Below, piece after piece: positions 48,320 to 58,869 of a stretch of DNA of 64,000 nt (within the stretch, counting starts at the first letter, position 1; every line of letters begins with the position of its first letter). Source of the stretch: Comamonadaceae bacterium. GTDB lineage: Bacteria; Pseudomonadota; Gammaproteobacteria; Burkholderiales; Burkholderiaceae_C. Both the position numbers and the translations under genes were made by a program. The DNA lies in NCBI GenBank assembly GCA_013297875.1, contig JAAFIW010000012.1:62001-126000 (forward strand), read 5' to 3'. The notes under the pieces are model-generated. The model was not told where the DNA came from, did not search any database, and worked only from the letters and a program-made list of their open reading frames with translations.

Positions 48320-49435
48320 GTGCCTACGAACCGAACTTTCTTCATAGACCGCCTGCGTGTGGTGCTCACCGTGCTGGTGGTGCTGCACCACACCGCGATT
48401 ACTTATGGCGGCAGCGGCGGATGGTTCTACCGCGAAGTGCGCGACGGTGGTACGCCCACCAGCCTCCTGCTGACGGTGTTTTGCGCGATCAACCAGTCGT
48501 TTTTCATGGGCATGTTTTTCCTGCTGGCGGGCTACTTCGCGCCAGCGTCTCTGGCCCGCAAAGGGGTGCGCCTGTTCGTGTGGGATCGGCTGGTGCGCCT
48601 GGGTATTCCGTTGCTGGTCTTCGGCATTGTGCTGGGGCCCTTGACGGTTGCGCTGGCAGATATACCTGCCGGTGGCCCCGTCGGGGGGCGCTGGCTGGGG
48701 TTGGTATCACGGGGCACTTTCGTGATCGGCCCACTGTGGTTCGCGTTGGCGCTGTTGCTGTTTTCCATGGGCTTGGTTGGCTGGCGACTTGTCCGGCCTA
48801 AACCGGTGCCAGATCTGGGTCGGCCGTTACCGCTATCGCCCAGCTGGCTGCTGGCGGCGCTGGCGGTGGGCGCTGCTGCGCTGGCGGTGCGGCAATTCGT
48901 GCCAGTGGGCCAGAACGTGCTCGGCTTGCAGTTGGGTTACTTTGCGTCGTACACCTTCCTGTTTGCGCTGGGCTGCGTGGCGGCCAGCCATGCTTGGCTT
49001 GAACGGCTGGAGCGGCAGGAGGCGATGCGGTGGGCACGGGTCACGCTGGCCACGATTCCGGTGTTGTTCGTGGCCGCTGCATGGATGGGCGCACTGGGTG
49101 GCAAACCGGTGAACTTCAATGGCGGTCTGGGTCTGCCGGCCATCGTTTATGCGTTCTGGGAGCCCTTTGTCGCCTGGGGCGTGATTGCATGGCTGCTGGT
49201 GGTCTTTCGACAGCGCTTCAATGCGCCCAACGCACACTGGGAGCGCTGGGGCACACAGGCTTACGGCGCGTTCATCGTGCATGCACCTATCCTGGTGGGT
49301 ATGGGTGTGGCGCTGGCCGACTGGGCTGCGCCGCCGTTGCTGAAATTCGCCGTGGTTGGCGCGAGCGCCATCGCCGCGTCGTTTGCAGTTGCGGGTGGAT
49401 TGCGAAGAATGCCCGGGGTGCGGCGGGTGATTTAG
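48320..49435 (+). CDS. Acyltransferase-3/OpgC-like membrane protein
   Basis: 371 aa from GTG 48320. Begins TFFIDRLRVVLTVLVVLHH, the signature first helix of acyltransferase-3 family proteins, followed by about ten membrane segments (e.g. FFMGMFFLLAGYF, WFALALLLFSMGLVGW, AFIVHAPILVGMGVAL). Such enzymes transfer acyl groups to sugars or other surface molecules. Probably co-transcribed with the CPBP gene. Acceptor unknown. Confidence 0.82.
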   Translation: MPTNRTFFIDRLRVVLTVLVVLHHTAITYGGSGGWFYREVRDGGTPTSLLLTVFCAINQSFFMGMFFLLAGYFAPASLARKGVRLFVWDRLVRLGIPLLVFGIVLGPLTVALADIPAGGPVGGRWLGLVSRGTFVIGPLWFALALLLFSMGLVGWRLVRPKPVPDLGRPLPLSPSWLLAALAVGAAALAVRQFVPVGQNVLGLQLGYFASYTFLFALGCVAASHAWLERLERQEAMRWARVTLATIPVLFVAAAWMGALGGKPVNFNGGLGLPAIVYAFWEPFVAWGVIAWLLVVFRQRFNAPNAHWERWGTQAYGAFIVHAPILVGMGVALADWAAPPLLKFAVVGASAIAASFAVAGGLRRMPGVRRVI

Positions 49436-49510
49436 TCGGCGATAGGTTTTTCAATTGCGGAAAATCACGGCTCGCCAGCTCCCACAAGCCGGTCAGCGGG
49501 CAAAACCCTT

Positions 49511-50203
<693 letters not shown>

Positions 50204-50247
50204 TCACGTGGGGTTACACCCAACTTACCGTGTTTACAGCAGACTTT

Positions 50248-50994
50248 TTATGGCTTTCTCAGCAGTGCTCGCACCTTCTCCAGGTCTTGCGGCGTGTCCA
50301 CGCCGGGTGCCGGTGCATCGGGCGCCAAGTACACCGCAATGCGGTGGCCGTGCCACAGCGCGCGCAGCTGCTCCAGGGCTTCGGTGCGCTCCAGCGGCGC
50401 GGGCGGCAGGTTGGGGAACTGGCGCAGAAAGCCCGCACGGTAGGCGTAGATGCCGATGTGGCGTAGCGGGGCAGGGTGGGTGGGTAGTTGGTCGGGCTGG
50501 TCGCGCCAGAAAGGAATGGGGCTGCGGGAAAACAGCAAGGCGTCGCCAGACTGGTCGCACACCACTTTCACCACATTGGGGTTTTGAAAGTCTTGCCAGC
50601 TGGCAATCGGATGGGCGGCGGTGCTCATCGCGGCCTGGGGGTGCGCCGCCAGTTGCGCGGCCACCGCGTTGATCAGCACCGGGTCGATCAGGGGTTCGTC
50701 GCCCTGCACATTGACGATTGTCTCGTCATCGGGTAAGCCCAGCAGCTCACAAGCCTGCGCCAGCCGGTCGCTGCCGCTTTCGTGGTGGCTATCGGTCATG
50801 ACCGTGTCCACACCATGGGCCGCACAAGCGGCCTGCACCTCAGCCGAGTCGGTGGCCACCACCACGCGCCGGGCCTGCGATTGCGCCGCGCGGCGCGCCA
50901 CATGCACCACCATGGGCAGGCCTGCAATGTCGGCCAGCGGCTTGTTGGGCAGGCGGGTGGACGCCAGCCGGGCAGGAATCAGCACCGTGAACAT
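50248..50994 (-). CDS. kdsB: CMP-KDO synthetase (3-deoxy-manno-octulosonate cytidylyltransferase)
   Basis: 248 aa. Activates KDO with CTP for lipopolysaccharide core synthesis. Opening [20 protein letters not shown], then [33 protein letters not shown] and [12 protein letters not shown] match the family. Start ATG 50994 lies 3 bp after the trm112 stop. Confidence 0.96.
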   Translation of the reverse strand: MFTVLIPARLASTRLPNKPLADIAGLPMVVHVARRAAQSQARRVVVATDSAEVQAACAAHGVDTVMTDSHHESGSDRLAQACELLGLPDDETIVNVQGDEPLIDPVLINAVAAQLAAHPQAAMSTAAHPIASWQDFQNPNVVKVVCDQSGDALLFSRSPIPFWRDQPDQLPTHPAPLRHIGIYAYRAGFLRQFPNLPPAPLERTEALEQLRALWHGHRIAVYLAPDAPAPGVDTPQDLEKVRALLRKP

Positions 50995-50997
50995 GGC

Positions 50998-51204
50998 TCA
51001 AACCAGCGGTGTGCGCGTGGGCAACTGCTCCAGTTCCTCGTCGCTCAGGGTGCGCGCTTCGGTCTCCAGCAGCACCGGTATGCCATCGCGCACGGGGTAG
51101 GCCAGGCGGGCGCTGCGCGAGACGAGTTCGCTGCGTTCGCGGTCATAGGTCAGGGGGCCCTTGGTCACGGGGCAGACCAGCAGTTCAAGCAGTTTGGTGT
51201 CCAT
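50998..51204 (-). CDS. Trm112-like zinc-ribbon protein (YcaR)
   Basis: 68 aa, [20 protein letters not shown]. The family normally has four cysteines; here only the CP of [11 protein letters not shown] is evident, so the zinc site is largely lost as in many proteobacterial YcaR proteins. Classic location between lpxK and kdsB with 3-bp gaps on both sides. Related proteins partner with methyltransferases. Confidence 0.93.
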   Translation of the reverse strand: MDTKLLELLVCPVTKGPLTYDRERSELVSRSARLAYPVRDGIPVLLETEARTLSDEELEQLPTRTPLV

Positions 51205-51207
51205 GGA

Positions 51208-52197
51208 TCAGATGATACGGGTGGGCAGGGCCTGGTCGAGCGCCGCCAGAAACGCACTCTCCAGCGTGAGTACCAGTGGTACCGCCAGCGCCTGGGGATA
51301 CAGCGGCCACAGCTTCACCGCGTCTTTTTCAGTGCAAATCAGTGGATAGCCCATATGTTTATTGCTCAAGCAGCTATCAAAAAAGGAGTGAAAATCAGCA
51401 TGATCTGGCAAGGCGTGGGTCTGCGCCAACGTAAACCCGGCGCGGCGCAGCATGTCAAAAAAGCGCTCAGGCTGGCCAATGGCGGCCACCGCGACCACCG
51501 GCTGGCGGGCCAGGTCGGCCAGCGCGATGGTGGTGCCGTCGGCGCGCAAGGCGTGGTCGGCCAGGGTTCGTTGCGCCGTGAAACCGGCAAAGGCAGGCTG
51601 GCCGGTGTGCAGCACCAGCGCGGTTTCCGGCTTGCGAGGCCACGGCTCCCGCAGCGGCCCGGCAGGCAGCAGCCAGCCATTGCCCACGCCGCGCTCGTCA
51701 AACACACAAATTTCCACATCGCGCGCCAAAGCCAGGTGTTGCAAGCCGTCGTCGCACACGATGAGGTTGACTTCCGGGTTAACAACCAACAACAGGCCTA
51801 CCGCCACGACCCGGCTTTCACCCACACAAACAGGCACTTGAGCGCATCGCGATATAAGCAGTGGTTCGTCACCCACAACATCTGCTGTGCTGTGTGGCAA
51901 AACCACATGGCAACCCGTCGAGGCGCGACCATAGCCGCGCGACACCACACCGGGCCGCCAGCCCTGGGCTTTCAGATGCGCCAGCAAAGCCATCACCACC
52001 GGGGTTTTGCCCACGCCACCCGCCACCACATTGCCCACCACCAGCACGGGCACTGGGGCCCTCCAGCTGGCGCGCCAGCCACGCCGAAACAAGGCCTGGC
52101 GCAGTGCGACCAGAGCCGCATACAAGCGGGAAACGGGCCACAGCAGCCGGGCCAGCAAGCCCCGGCTTTGCCAGGCCTGGGTCAACTGCTGGCGCAT
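51208..52197 (-). CDS. lpxK: Tetraacyldisaccharide 4'-kinase
   Basis: 329 aa from ATG 52197 ([20 protein letters not shown]), 10 bp after the exbD stop; the longer frame would overlap exbD. Phosphorylates the lipid A precursor at the inner membrane. N-terminal membrane helix (about 10-30), P-loop [19 protein letters not shown] (about 55-75), [14 protein letters not shown], and C-terminal [14 protein letters not shown] dispersed repeat copy lies in the coding sequence at 51358-51388 ([11 protein letters not shown], just before the conserved C-terminus). Confidence 0.95.
   Translation of the reverse strand: MRQQLTQAWQSRGLLARLLWPVSRLYAALVALRQALFRRGWRASWRAPVPVLVVGNVVAGGVGKTPVVMALLAHLKAQGWRPGVVSRGYGRASTGCHVVLPHSTADVVGDEPLLISRCAQVPVCVGESRVVAVGLLLVVNPEVNLIVCDDGLQHLALARDVEICVFDERGVGNGWLLPAGPLREPWPRKPETALVLHTGQPAFAGFTAQRTLADHALRADGTTIALADLARQPVVAVAAIGQPERFFDMLRRAGFTLAQTHALPDHADFHSFFDSCLSNKHMGYPLICTEKDAVKLWPLYPQALAVPLVLTLESAFLAALDQALPTRII
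51358..51388. repeat. Dispersed repeat copy inside lpxK
   Basis: TTTATTGCTCAAGCAGCTAT followed by CAAAAAAGGAG; inserts or encodes a short loop ([11 protein letters not shown]) just before the conserved [10 protein letters not shown] of LpxK. Confidence 0.75.
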
Positions 52198-52207
52198 CGC
52201 GGAATGG

Positions 52208-52633
52208 CTACTTGCCTGCCTGGGCAGACGACTGCGTGGCAAAGGTGATTTGCGTCAGCCCGGCACGACGGGCGGCTTCCATCACGGTAATGACCGACTG
52301 GTGGGCCACGGAGGCGTCGGCACTGATGATGATGACGGTGTCTTTGCCGGCCTTGGCGGCGTCGGTCAGTGCGAAGGCCACGGCCTCCACCGTGCGTCCC
52401 AGCACCGGCGATTTGTTGACCACGTAGCGACCTTCAGCCGTGACGGCGATGATGACTTCCTTGGGGTAGTCGCGCTGCGCATCGGTGTCAGCCACCGGCA
52501 GCTTGAGCTGCACTTCGGTGAACTTGCTGTAGGTGGTGGACAGCATCAGAAAAATCAGCACCACCAACAGCACGTCGATAAACGGAATCAGGTTGATCTC
52601 AGGCTCGTCGCGCGAGCGGGGGCGAAAGTTCAT
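52208..52633 (-). CDS. exbD: ExbD/TolR-family proton-channel protein
   Basis: 141 aa. Single N-terminal membrane helix with the conserved Asp ([20 protein letters not shown], about 15-35) and a periplasmic domain. With ExbB it uses the proton gradient to drive TonB- or Tol-type transport. ATGA overlap with exbB (52630-52633). Confidence 0.93.
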   Translation of the reverse strand: MNFRPRSRDEPEINLIPFIDVLLVVLIFLMLSTTYSKFTEVQLKLPVADTDAQRDYPKEVIIAVTAEGRYVVNKSPVLGRTVEAVAFALTDAAKAGKDTVIIISADASVAHQSVITVMEAARRAGLTQITFATQSSAQAGK

Positions 52634-53274
52634 GGCCTGCGCAAAGAAATCAGGTGCCGCACAAAGCGCTCGGAGGCCAGCTCCAGCGTCAGCAGGTAGC
52701 CATCGACGCGCGCCCGGAAAAAGCGCCAGAAAATCAACGCAGGAATGGCCACAATGAGGCCAAAAGCGGTGTTGTACAGCGCGATCGAGATGCCTTGGGC
52801 CAGCTGCGCCGGGTTGCCGGCGCCCACTGCCGAGCCAGCCGAACTGCCGGGGGCCTGGGAGCCGAAAATTTCGATCATGCCAATCACCGTGCCCAGCAAG
52901 CCCAGTAGCGGCGCGGCCGAGGCGATGGTGGCCAGCGCGGCCAGGTAGCGCTCCAGCCGGTGCGCCACCGCGCGGCCTGCGCCTTCCATGCTGGCGCGCA
53001 GGTCTGCTTCGCTACAGCGTGGGTTGGCGTTCAGCGCACGAAACCCGCTGGCCAGCACTTCGCCCAGCGCGGAGTTTTGCTCCAGCTGGGTGACCACATC
53101 AGGTGAAGGCACGTTGGTGCGCGAGACGCTGATGGCTTCGTCCAGCAGGCGCGGGGGAGCCACTTTGCTGGTTTTCAGGCTGACAAAGCGCTCGATCACC
53201 AGCGCCAGCGCCAGCACAGAGCAGGCAATCAGAGGCCAGATCGGCCAGCCGGCCGCTTGAATAATGGACAACAA
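52630..53274 (-). CDS. exbB: ExbB/TolQ/MotA-family proton-channel protein
   Basis: 214 aa from TTG 53274; GGAG lies eight bases upstream (53283-53286), whereas the longer open frame to 53340 has no ribosome site. Three membrane segments: IIQAAGWPIWPLIACSVLAL near the N-terminus, ALATIASAAPLLGLLGTVIGMIEIF (about 110-135) and ALYNTAFGLIVAIPALIFWRFF (about 160-182). First gene of the operon that continues through exbD, lpxK, trm112, kdsB and adk. Confidence 0.93.
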   Translation of the reverse strand: MLSIIQAAGWPIWPLIACSVLALALVIERFVSLKTSKVAPPRLLDEAISVSRTNVPSPDVVTQLEQNSALGEVLASGFRALNANPRCSEADLRASMEGAGRAVAHRLERYLAALATIASAAPLLGLLGTVIGMIEIFGSQAPGSSAGSAVGAGNPAQLAQGISIALYNTAFGLIVAIPALIFWRFFRARVDGYLLTLELASERFVRHLISLRRP

Positions 53275-53751
53275 AGGGTGATCTCCGCAGCGCCGATTTG
53301 TTGGAATAACGGGTAAGCAGGCGGTGGCTTGTCGGCACAATCCGGGCCCGCAGGGAACGCGGCGGATTATGGCCCAGGCCAGCGGCTGTCCTGCCAGATG
53401 ACTGGCGGTTGCGCCAGCCTGATGACCGATCGAAACGCAGCTTGTAGGGCGTCATTTGTCATCGTGGCCGCAGGCCCGGTCATCCACCCTGTTTTCAAGC
53501 CTTTTCGCCCACAATTTATGTGGATAACTTTGTGTGCAAGTACCCTTGCAATGCCCGTCAGCCCGCGCCCAGTCACGCTTTTGACACATCGCCGACATTT
53601 TGGGCAGAAAAATCATGAATCAAATCAACAACTTACACCACCGAATCAGCGTTTGTCATGATCGTCACGATGTTTCCGAGGGTTTGTCCGCCGCTGTGGA
53701 CTAAATGCCCTTTCATTTTAGTCGGTCAAGTACTTTTTTTGGGTTGAATCC
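53275..53751. promoter_or_regulatory. Divergent intergenic region between exbB operon and xseA
   Basis: About 480 bp without a convincing gene, more AT-rich towards xseA. It contains TGTGGATAA (53519-53527), a perfect match in reverse to the DnaA-box TTATCCACA, and repeated GTCATxGTCG-like words around 53658-53672. Promoters for exbB (minus) and xseA (plus) must be here; no -10/-35 pair stands out by eye. Confidence 0.45.
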
Positions 53752-55074
53752 ATGTCGCAAAACCTTGAATCCACGCGGCTTGTGTGGCAAGTTGGGGCGC
53801 TAACCCGCGCCATTGCTGATGCCTTGGAGGCGCGCTTCAATCCTGTTGCGGTGCGCGGGGAGCTTTCGGGCTTTTCAGCCGCATCCAGCGGGCATTGCTA
53901 CTTTGCACTTAAGGATGAGCAAGGCCAAATCCGCTGTGCGATGTTTCGCCGCGCCGCCAGCCTGCTGAATTTTTCGCCCCGCGATGGGCAATTGGTCGAG
54001 GTGCGCGGCCGGCTGGGCGTGTACGAGCCGCGCGGCGAGCTGCAGCTGGTGGTTGAGTCCATGACCCCGGCAGGGCAGGGCGCGCTGTTTGAGGAGTTTG
54101 CGCGGCTGAAAGCCAAGCTGGCGGGCGAAGGGCTGTTTGACGCCAGCCGCAAACGCCCGGTGCCGCCGCTGCCGCGTGCCATTGGCCTGGTCACCTCGCC
54201 CAACGCTGCAGCCTTGCACGATGTGGTGACCGCGCTGCGACGGCGGGTGCCGCACATCCCCGTGGTGCTGGTGCCGGCGGCGGTGCAGGGTGCGCAGGCC
54301 CCCCAGGAGTTGATCCAGGCGCTATCAAAACTATATCTGCTTGAGCAGTATTCACAAGGGCTGTCGGGCGATTTGACTCATAAACTGCCACCCATTGATG
54401 TGATTTTGCTGGTGCGCGGCGGTGGCTCGCTGGACGATTTGTGGGCGTTCAACGACGAGCAACTGGCCCGCACCATCGCCCAAAGCCCGGTGCCCATCAT
54501 TAGCGGCGTAGGCCACGAAACCGATTTCACCATTGCTGATTTTTGTGCTGACCTGCGGGCACCCACGCCCACCGCCGCTGCGGAGCTGGCGGCGTTGCCC
54601 CGCGAGCAACTGCTACTGGCTGTGGATAACGCGCAGGCCGCGCTGCAACAGCGCACCGCGCACCGGCTGGACCAGCACAGCCAGCGGCTGGATCGGCTGG
54701 CCCAGCAATTGGGTCGCCCCAGCGGCCTGGTGGCCCGCCAGCAGCTCCAACTGTCCCGCCTGGGCCAGCGGCTGGCCCATGGCGCGCAGACGGCCCTGCA
54801 ACGCCAGCAAACCGCCTTGGCGCAGCAGACCGCGCGTCTGCCGCAGGTGCTGCTGGCCAGCCAGGCCCAGCGGCACGAGCGCCTGTCGCGTGCCGCACTG
54901 CGCCTGGACTTGCTGGATCCGCATCGTGTGCTGCAACGCGGCTACGCGCTGCTGACCGACACCGACGGCCGCGCCATCACGCAAGCGGCGCAAACCCACC
55001 TGGGCCAAACCCTGCGCGCTGACCTGGCGCAAGGGCGGGTTGATTTGACCGTGTCTGCGCCCCGACTCTTTTAG
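53752..55074 (+). CDS. xseA: Exodeoxyribonuclease VII large subunit
   Basis: 440 aa. Single-strand DNA exonuclease subunit. N-terminal OB-fold ([20 protein letters not shown], about 32-50), catalytic core with [20 protein letters not shown] (about 125-145), [26 protein letters not shown] and [29 protein letters not shown] (about 235-285), then a long coiled-coil rich in Gln/Leu/Arg (300-400). A dispersed-repeat copy (54321-54350) is read in frame as [12 protein letters not shown] between conserved blocks. Confidence 0.95.
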   Translation: MSQNLESTRLVWQVGALTRAIADALEARFNPVAVRGELSGFSAASSGHCYFALKDEQGQIRCAMFRRAASLLNFSPRDGQLVEVRGRLGVYEPRGELQLVVESMTPAGQGALFEEFARLKAKLAGEGLFDASRKRPVPPLPRAIGLVTSPNAAALHDVVTALRRRVPHIPVVLVPAAVQGAQAPQELIQALSKLYLLEQYSQGLSGDLTHKLPPIDVILLVRGGGSLDDLWAFNDEQLARTIAQSPVPIISGVGHETDFTIADFCADLRAPTPTAAAELAALPREQLLLAVDNAQAALQQRTAHRLDQHSQRLDRLAQQLGRPSGLVARQQLQLSRLGQRLAHGAQTALQRQQTALAQQTARLPQVLLASQAQRHERLSRAALRLDLLDPHRVLQRGYALLTDTDGRAITQAAQTHLGQTLRADLAQGRVDLTVSAPRLF

Positions 55075-55129
55075 TTTCTACAATCCAGCCCGCGCTCCAC
55101 CCCACTGCAACAACCCACAGGAAACCACC

Positions 55130-55711
55130 ATGGAACACACCCTTCCCGCACTGCCCTACGCCATTGATGCACTGGCACCCCACTACTCCAAGGAAACCCT
55201 GGAGTTTCACCATGGCAAGCACCACAACGCCTACGTGGTCAACCTGAACAATCTGCAAAAGGGCACCGAGTTTGAAAGCCTCACCCTGGAAGAAATCATC
55301 AAAAAATCCAGCGGCGGCGTCTACAACAACTCAGCTCAGATCTGGAATCACACCTTCTTCTGGAGCTGCATGAAGCCCGCTGGCGGCGGCGAGCCCACCG
55401 GCGCACTGGCCGATGCGATCAACGCCAAATTTGGTAGCTACGCCGCGTTCAAAGAAGCGTTTGTGAAAAGCGCCGTGGGCAATTTCGGCTCAGGTTGGAC
55501 CTGGCTGGTGAAAAAACCTGACGGCACGGTGGACATCGTCAACATGGGCGCAGCCGGAACCCCGCTGACCACTGCCGACAAAGCCCTGCTGACCGTGGAT
55601 GTGTGGGAACACGCCTACTACATCGACTACCGCAACATGCGCCCCAAGTTCGTCGAGACTTTCCTGGACAAACTGGTGAACTGGGAATTTGCGCAAGCGA
55701 ACTTTGCTTAA
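55130..55711 (+). CDS. sodB: Superoxide dismutase, Fe type
   Basis: 193 aa. Converts superoxide to oxygen and peroxide in the cytosol. Metal ligands: His in [13 protein letters not shown] (about 27), His in [12 protein letters not shown] (about 74), Asp and His in [14 protein letters not shown] (about 157 and 161). The [10 protein letters not shown] block and Gln/Gly pattern ([10 protein letters not shown]) fit the iron enzyme more than the manganese one. Start ATG 55130 follows ACAGGAAACCACC. Confidence 0.96.
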   Translation: MEHTLPALPYAIDALAPHYSKETLEFHHGKHHNAYVVNLNNLQKGTEFESLTLEEIIKKSSGGVYNNSAQIWNHTFFWSCMKPAGGGEPTGALADAINAKFGSYAAFKEAFVKSAVGNFGSGWTWLVKKPDGTVDIVNMGAAGTPLTTADKALLTVDVWEHAYYIDYRNMRPKFVETFLDKLVNWEFAQANFA

Positions 55712-55735
55712 AGCAGGCCTAAATCGGACTTGACC

Positions 55736-55836
55736 GGACGCGAAGGCCGCAAAGAAGCGCGAAGGACGCGAAAGAAGTCCAAAATTTTTGAATTTTCTTC
55801 TCCGCCCTTCGCCTAACTTTCGCGGCCTTTGCGTCC
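55736..55836. repeat. Imperfect inverted repeat after sodB
   Basis: GGACGCGAAGGCCGCAAAGA with GCGCGAAGG on the left (55736-55765) pairs with CCTTCGCC..TTTCGCGGCC and TTTGCGTCC on the right (55806-55836), with an AT-rich loop (AAAATTTTTGAATTTTC). This could act as a terminator for both sodB and the convergent DUF192 gene. The 'aaggccgcaaag' wording is typical of a dispersed intergenic repeat. Confidence 0.65.
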
Positions 55837-55849
55837 TTGTCCCTGAATT

Positions 55850-56305
55850 TCAGTTAAACGGCTTGCCCGTCAACCTAAACCCTGCCTTGATGCCTTTCTT
55901 GGCGAACCAGCCGTGGTTCATTTCCAGCACGTAGCGCACCGGCTTGTCAGAGCAGTGCGAGTCCAAGGTTTGGGGCTTCATTTGGTCGATGTTGACGATG
56001 GTGCCGTCGTCGGCCACAAAGGCAATGTCCAGCGGCAACAGGGTGTTTTTCATCCAGAAGCACTGCTTGGTGGGTGCTTCAAACACAAACAACATGCCCT
56101 CGTGCTGCGGCATGGTGGTGCGGTGCATCAGGCCAGTTGAGCGCTGCTCTGGTGTAGCGGCCACTTGCGTGTCGATCTGGTGCATGCCAGCGGCCAGTTT
56201 GACGCGTGGCAGCGTGGTTTGCGGTTCCTGGGCGAAGGTGCTTGTGATGAGGGCCAGGGAAAGCAGGCTTATCCATCGGCACAAGTGGTGGGCAAGAGGT
56301 GTCAT
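55850..56305 (-). CDS. DUF192 family exported protein
   Basis: 151 aa. Signal peptide about residues 1-25 (HHLCRWISLLSLALITSTFA). DUF192 motifs: ERSTGLMHRT-type sequence (EQRSTGLMHRTTMPQHEGML), FVFEAPTKQCFWMKNTLLPLDIAFVADDG and YVLEMNHGWF. The fold is a small beta-barrel; no enzyme activity is established. Confidence 0.88.
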   Translation of the reverse strand: MTPLAHHLCRWISLLSLALITSTFAQEPQTTLPRVKLAAGMHQIDTQVAATPEQRSTGLMHRTTMPQHEGMLFVFEAPTKQCFWMKNTLLPLDIAFVADDGTIVNIDQMKPQTLDSHCSDKPVRYVLEMNHGWFAKKGIKAGFRLTGKPFN

Positions 56306-56373
56306 GGCATTGAGATGTTGTTAGCGCAAGCAGGTTCACCATTGTTGCAGTGATCGTTGGAACCCATAGCCGT

Positions 56374-56555
56374 TAAACCCAGAATTTCCATTAGGGTTTG
56401 GATAGACAACGGATGCAGTTGCGAGTCAGTTTTGGTCCGACTGAGGAGCTCATGGCCCGCGCCATGGGCGACGAAGAGGGGCGAAAATGGCCGCAAATGC
56501 GCCGTTGGAATCCAAACAGCACCGAAGGTGCGCCTAATGGAAAATCTGGGTTAGA
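56374..56555. mobile_element. MITE-like element, ~182 bp with ~22-bp imperfect terminal inverted repeats
   Basis: TAAACCCAGAATTTCCATTA followed by GGG (56374-56396) is nearly the reverse complement of GCCTAATGGAAAATCTGGGT followed by TAG (56532-56554). No transposase; the open frames inside are short and look random. It fills the gap between the DUF192 gene and the terminator at 56575. Confidence 0.6.
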
Positions 56556-56574
56556 TAGACGTCAAACAGACGTA

Positions 56575-56601
56575 AAAAAGCCCGCACACGGCGGGCTTTT
56601 T
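56575..56601. terminator. Bidirectional Rho-independent terminator
   Basis: AAAAAGCCCGC / GCGGGCTTTTT with loop ACACG; A-tract on one side and T-tract on the other, so it works for the minus gene at 56618-56836 (17 bp after its stop). Confidence 0.85.
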
Positions 56602-56617
56602 CAAGGCTGCTTAAAAA

Positions 56618-56836
56618 TTAAGCGGCTTTCTTAGCCATTTTCTTTTTGCCTTTTTTCTTGGCCATTTTCTTTTCGCCGGCAGCAGCGGCTGGCTTCATTT
56701 CTTCTTTCTTCATCTCGGCCTTGGCAGGAGCTGCAGCGGCTGCAGGTGCAGCAGCAGGAGCGCCAGCGTGGGAGGCGGCGAAAGCGGTGGACACAGCGAA
56801 AACGCTAGCGATCAAGGCGGCGAGCAGTTTGTTCAT
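56618..56836 (-). CDS. Small exported Ala/Lys-rich protein, 72 aa
   Basis: Signal peptide MNKLLAALIASVFAVSTAFA (1-20), then an Ala-rich segment and a tail dominated by Lys/Ala/Gly (EMKKEEMKPAAAAGEKKMAK and on). ATG 56836 was chosen because the signal peptide starts there; the frame is open eight residues further without support. The composition recalls acid-shock (Asr-like) and other small basic periplasmic proteins. Clear terminator downstream. Function unknown. Confidence 0.75.
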   Translation of the reverse strand: MNKLLAALIASVFAVSTAFAASHAGAPAAAPAAAAAPAKAEMKKEEMKPAAAAGEKKMAKKKGKKKMAKKAA

Positions 56837-57020
56837 TTTTGAAATCCTTAAGTTAAACAATGACTTTTCGAAAAGCTTCCCCCAACAATTTTGCGGGGTG
56901 GTTCCGTAACGTGCCCTGCGTTCAGTCGGTTGACAAGATTTTTCGCCGCTAGAATTTGAGGCTGCTCTCTAATTTTCCTGGCCACCCTTTTCGCATCACC
57001 CCTCCGGAGACCTTTCCCCC

Positions 57021-58274
57021 ATGTACCAACACATCAAAGTGCCCGCAGAAGGCCAAAAAATCACCGTCAACGCCGACATGTCGTTGAATGTGCCCGACCA
57101 GCCCATCATTCCGTTCATTGAAGGCGACGGCACGGGCATGGATATCACACCGGTGATGCTCAAAGTGGTCGACGCGGCGGTGGCCAAGGCCTACGGCGGC
57201 AAAAAGAAGATCCACTGGATGGAGGTGTATGCCGGTGAAAAGTCGACCAAGGTCTACGGCCCCGATGTGTGGCTCCCCGAGGAAACCCTGAGTGCGGTGC
57301 GCGACTATGTGGTGTCCATCAAGGGCCCGCTGACCACGCCGGTGGGCGGCGGCATCCGCTCGCTGAACGTGGCCTTGCGCCAGGAACTTGATTTGTATGT
57401 GTGCCTGCGCCCCATTCAGTATTTTGCTGGCGTGCCCAGCCCGGTCAAAGAGCCACACAAAACCAATATGGTGATCTTTCGCGAAAACTCGGAAGACATC
57501 TACGCGGGCATCGAGTTTGAAGCCGAGTCTGACAAGGCCAAAAAGCTCATCAAGTTCCTGCAAGACGAAATGGGCGTCAAGAAAATCCGCTTCCCCAACA
57601 CCTCGGGCATCGGCATCAAACCCGTTTCGCGTGAAGGCACCGAGCGCCTGGTGCGCAAGGCCATTCAGTACGCCATTGACAACGACAAGCCTAGCGTGAC
57701 CATCGTGCACAAGGGCAACATCATGAAATACACCGAAGGTGGTTTCCGTGATTGGGCCTATGCCCTGGCGCAAAAGGAATTTGGTGCCGAGTTGATCGAC
57801 GGCGGCCCCTGGTGCAAATTCAAGAATCCCAAAACGGGCAAGGAAATCACCGTCAAAGACAGCATTGCCGACGCTTTCCTGCAGCAAATTTTGCTGCGCC
57901 CTGCTGAATACAGCGTGATTGCCACCTTGAATCTGAACGGTGACTACGTGTCGGACGCGCTGGCCGCGCAGGTGGGCGGCATTGGTATTGCGCCCGGCGC
58001 GAACTTGAGCGACACCATCGCGATGTTTGAAGCCACCCACGGCACCGCGCCCAAGTACGCGGGCAAAGACTATGTGAACCCTGGCTCCGAAATCCTGTCG
58101 GCCGAAATGATGCTGCGCCACATGGGCTGGACGGCAGCGGCTGACCTGATCATCAGCTCGATGGAAAAATCAATCGCCAGCAAGAAAGTGACTTACGACT
58201 TTGCCCGCCTTATGGATGGGGCCACCCAGGTCAGCTGCTCCGGTTTTGGTCAGGTGATGATCGACCACATGTAA
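57021..58274 (+). CDS. icd: Isocitrate dehydrogenase, NADP-dependent
   Basis: 417 aa. TCA-cycle oxidative decarboxylation of isocitrate to 2-oxoglutarate. [20 protein letters not shown] near 28, substrate Ser in [22 protein letters not shown] (about 110), [10 protein letters not shown] (about 153), metal Asp in [34 protein letters not shown], and [15 protein letters not shown] (about 340). Start ATG 57021 after CCTCCGGAGACC. Strong terminator downstream. Confidence 0.97.
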   Translation: MYQHIKVPAEGQKITVNADMSLNVPDQPIIPFIEGDGTGMDITPVMLKVVDAAVAKAYGGKKKIHWMEVYAGEKSTKVYGPDVWLPEETLSAVRDYVVSIKGPLTTPVGGGIRSLNVALRQELDLYVCLRPIQYFAGVPSPVKEPHKTNMVIFRENSEDIYAGIEFEAESDKAKKLIKFLQDEMGVKKIRFPNTSGIGIKPVSREGTERLVRKAIQYAIDNDKPSVTIVHKGNIMKYTEGGFRDWAYALAQKEFGAELIDGGPWCKFKNPKTGKEITVKDSIADAFLQQILLRPAEYSVIATLNLNGDYVSDALAAQVGGIGIAPGANLSDTIAMFEATHGTAPKYAGKDYVNPGSEILSAEMMLRHMGWTAAADLIISSMEKSIASKKVTYDFARLMDGATQVSCSGFGQVMIDHM

Positions 58275-58296
58275 ACCGGCCTGAGCGCCAACGAAG

Positions 58297-58319
58297 AGCC
58301 CGCTTGTGCGGGCTTTTTT
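58297..58319 (+). terminator. Rho-independent terminator after icd
   Basis: AGCCCGC / GCGGGCT with loop TTGT followed by five T. Confidence 0.9.
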
Positions 58320-58424
58320 ATTGGCCTGCCCGGTAGCCGAAGGCAGCCATCTTGAAAGCGCTCATCCAGTCGCCAGATCACCCCTACGACGCAAGCCACA
58401 GGCCGGCTCGATAAAATGAATTTC

Positions 58425-58784
58425 ATGGCAACCAAAATCCCCAGCAAACCCCCGGTACCCCGGCCACAGCCGCAGCGCGAAGACGATGGCGGTGCGGTCG
58501 TGCTGGAGCGTCGACCCGAAAAAACCAAACCGCCCCAGATGTACCAGGTCGTCATGCTCAATGACGACTACACGCCGATGGAATTTGTGGTGATGGTGAT
58601 TCAGGAGTTTTTTAGCAAAGACCGTGAAACTGCCACGCAGATCATGCTAAAGATCCACCTGGACGGAAAAGGCGTGTGTGGGGTTTATTCCAAAGATGTT
58701 GCCGCCACCAAGGTCGATCAGGTGCAAGATGCGGCCAAGCAGGCTGGGCACCCGCTGCAATGCGTGAGTGAGCCGATTGAGTGA
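58425..58784 (+). CDS. clpS: ClpS adaptor protein
   Basis: 119 aa ([15 protein letters not shown]); ATG 58416 three codons earlier is an alternative and no ribosome site decides. ClpS binds N-degron substrates and delivers them to ClpAP. Conserved [24 protein letters not shown] (about 39-62), [24 protein letters not shown] and the C-terminal LQCVSEPIE. The N-terminal extension is Pro-rich and flexible. Precedes clpA by 85 bp. Confidence 0.95.
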   Translation: MATKIPSKPPVPRPQPQREDDGGAVVLERRPEKTKPPQMYQVVMLNDDYTPMEFVVMVIQEFFSKDRETATQIMLKIHLDGKGVCGVYSKDVAATKVDQVQDAAKQAGHPLQCVSEPIE

Positions 58785-58869
58785 GTCGCTGGAATAAAAG
58801 TTGCGGGGTTGAAGTTGGGGCAGTTGTACCGAGTTAGGTTAGATAGTAAGCAAGGCAAAAGGACATCAC

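Noticed and set aside
53519-53527. Perfect DnaA box TTATCCACA upstream of xseA
   Set aside because: A single box without further boxes, AT-rich unwinding region or dnaA/gidA neighbours is not an origin; could be chance.
56949-58121. Minus-strand frame of 390 codons
   Set aside because: Antisense shadow of icd, which has full family motifs on the plus strand.
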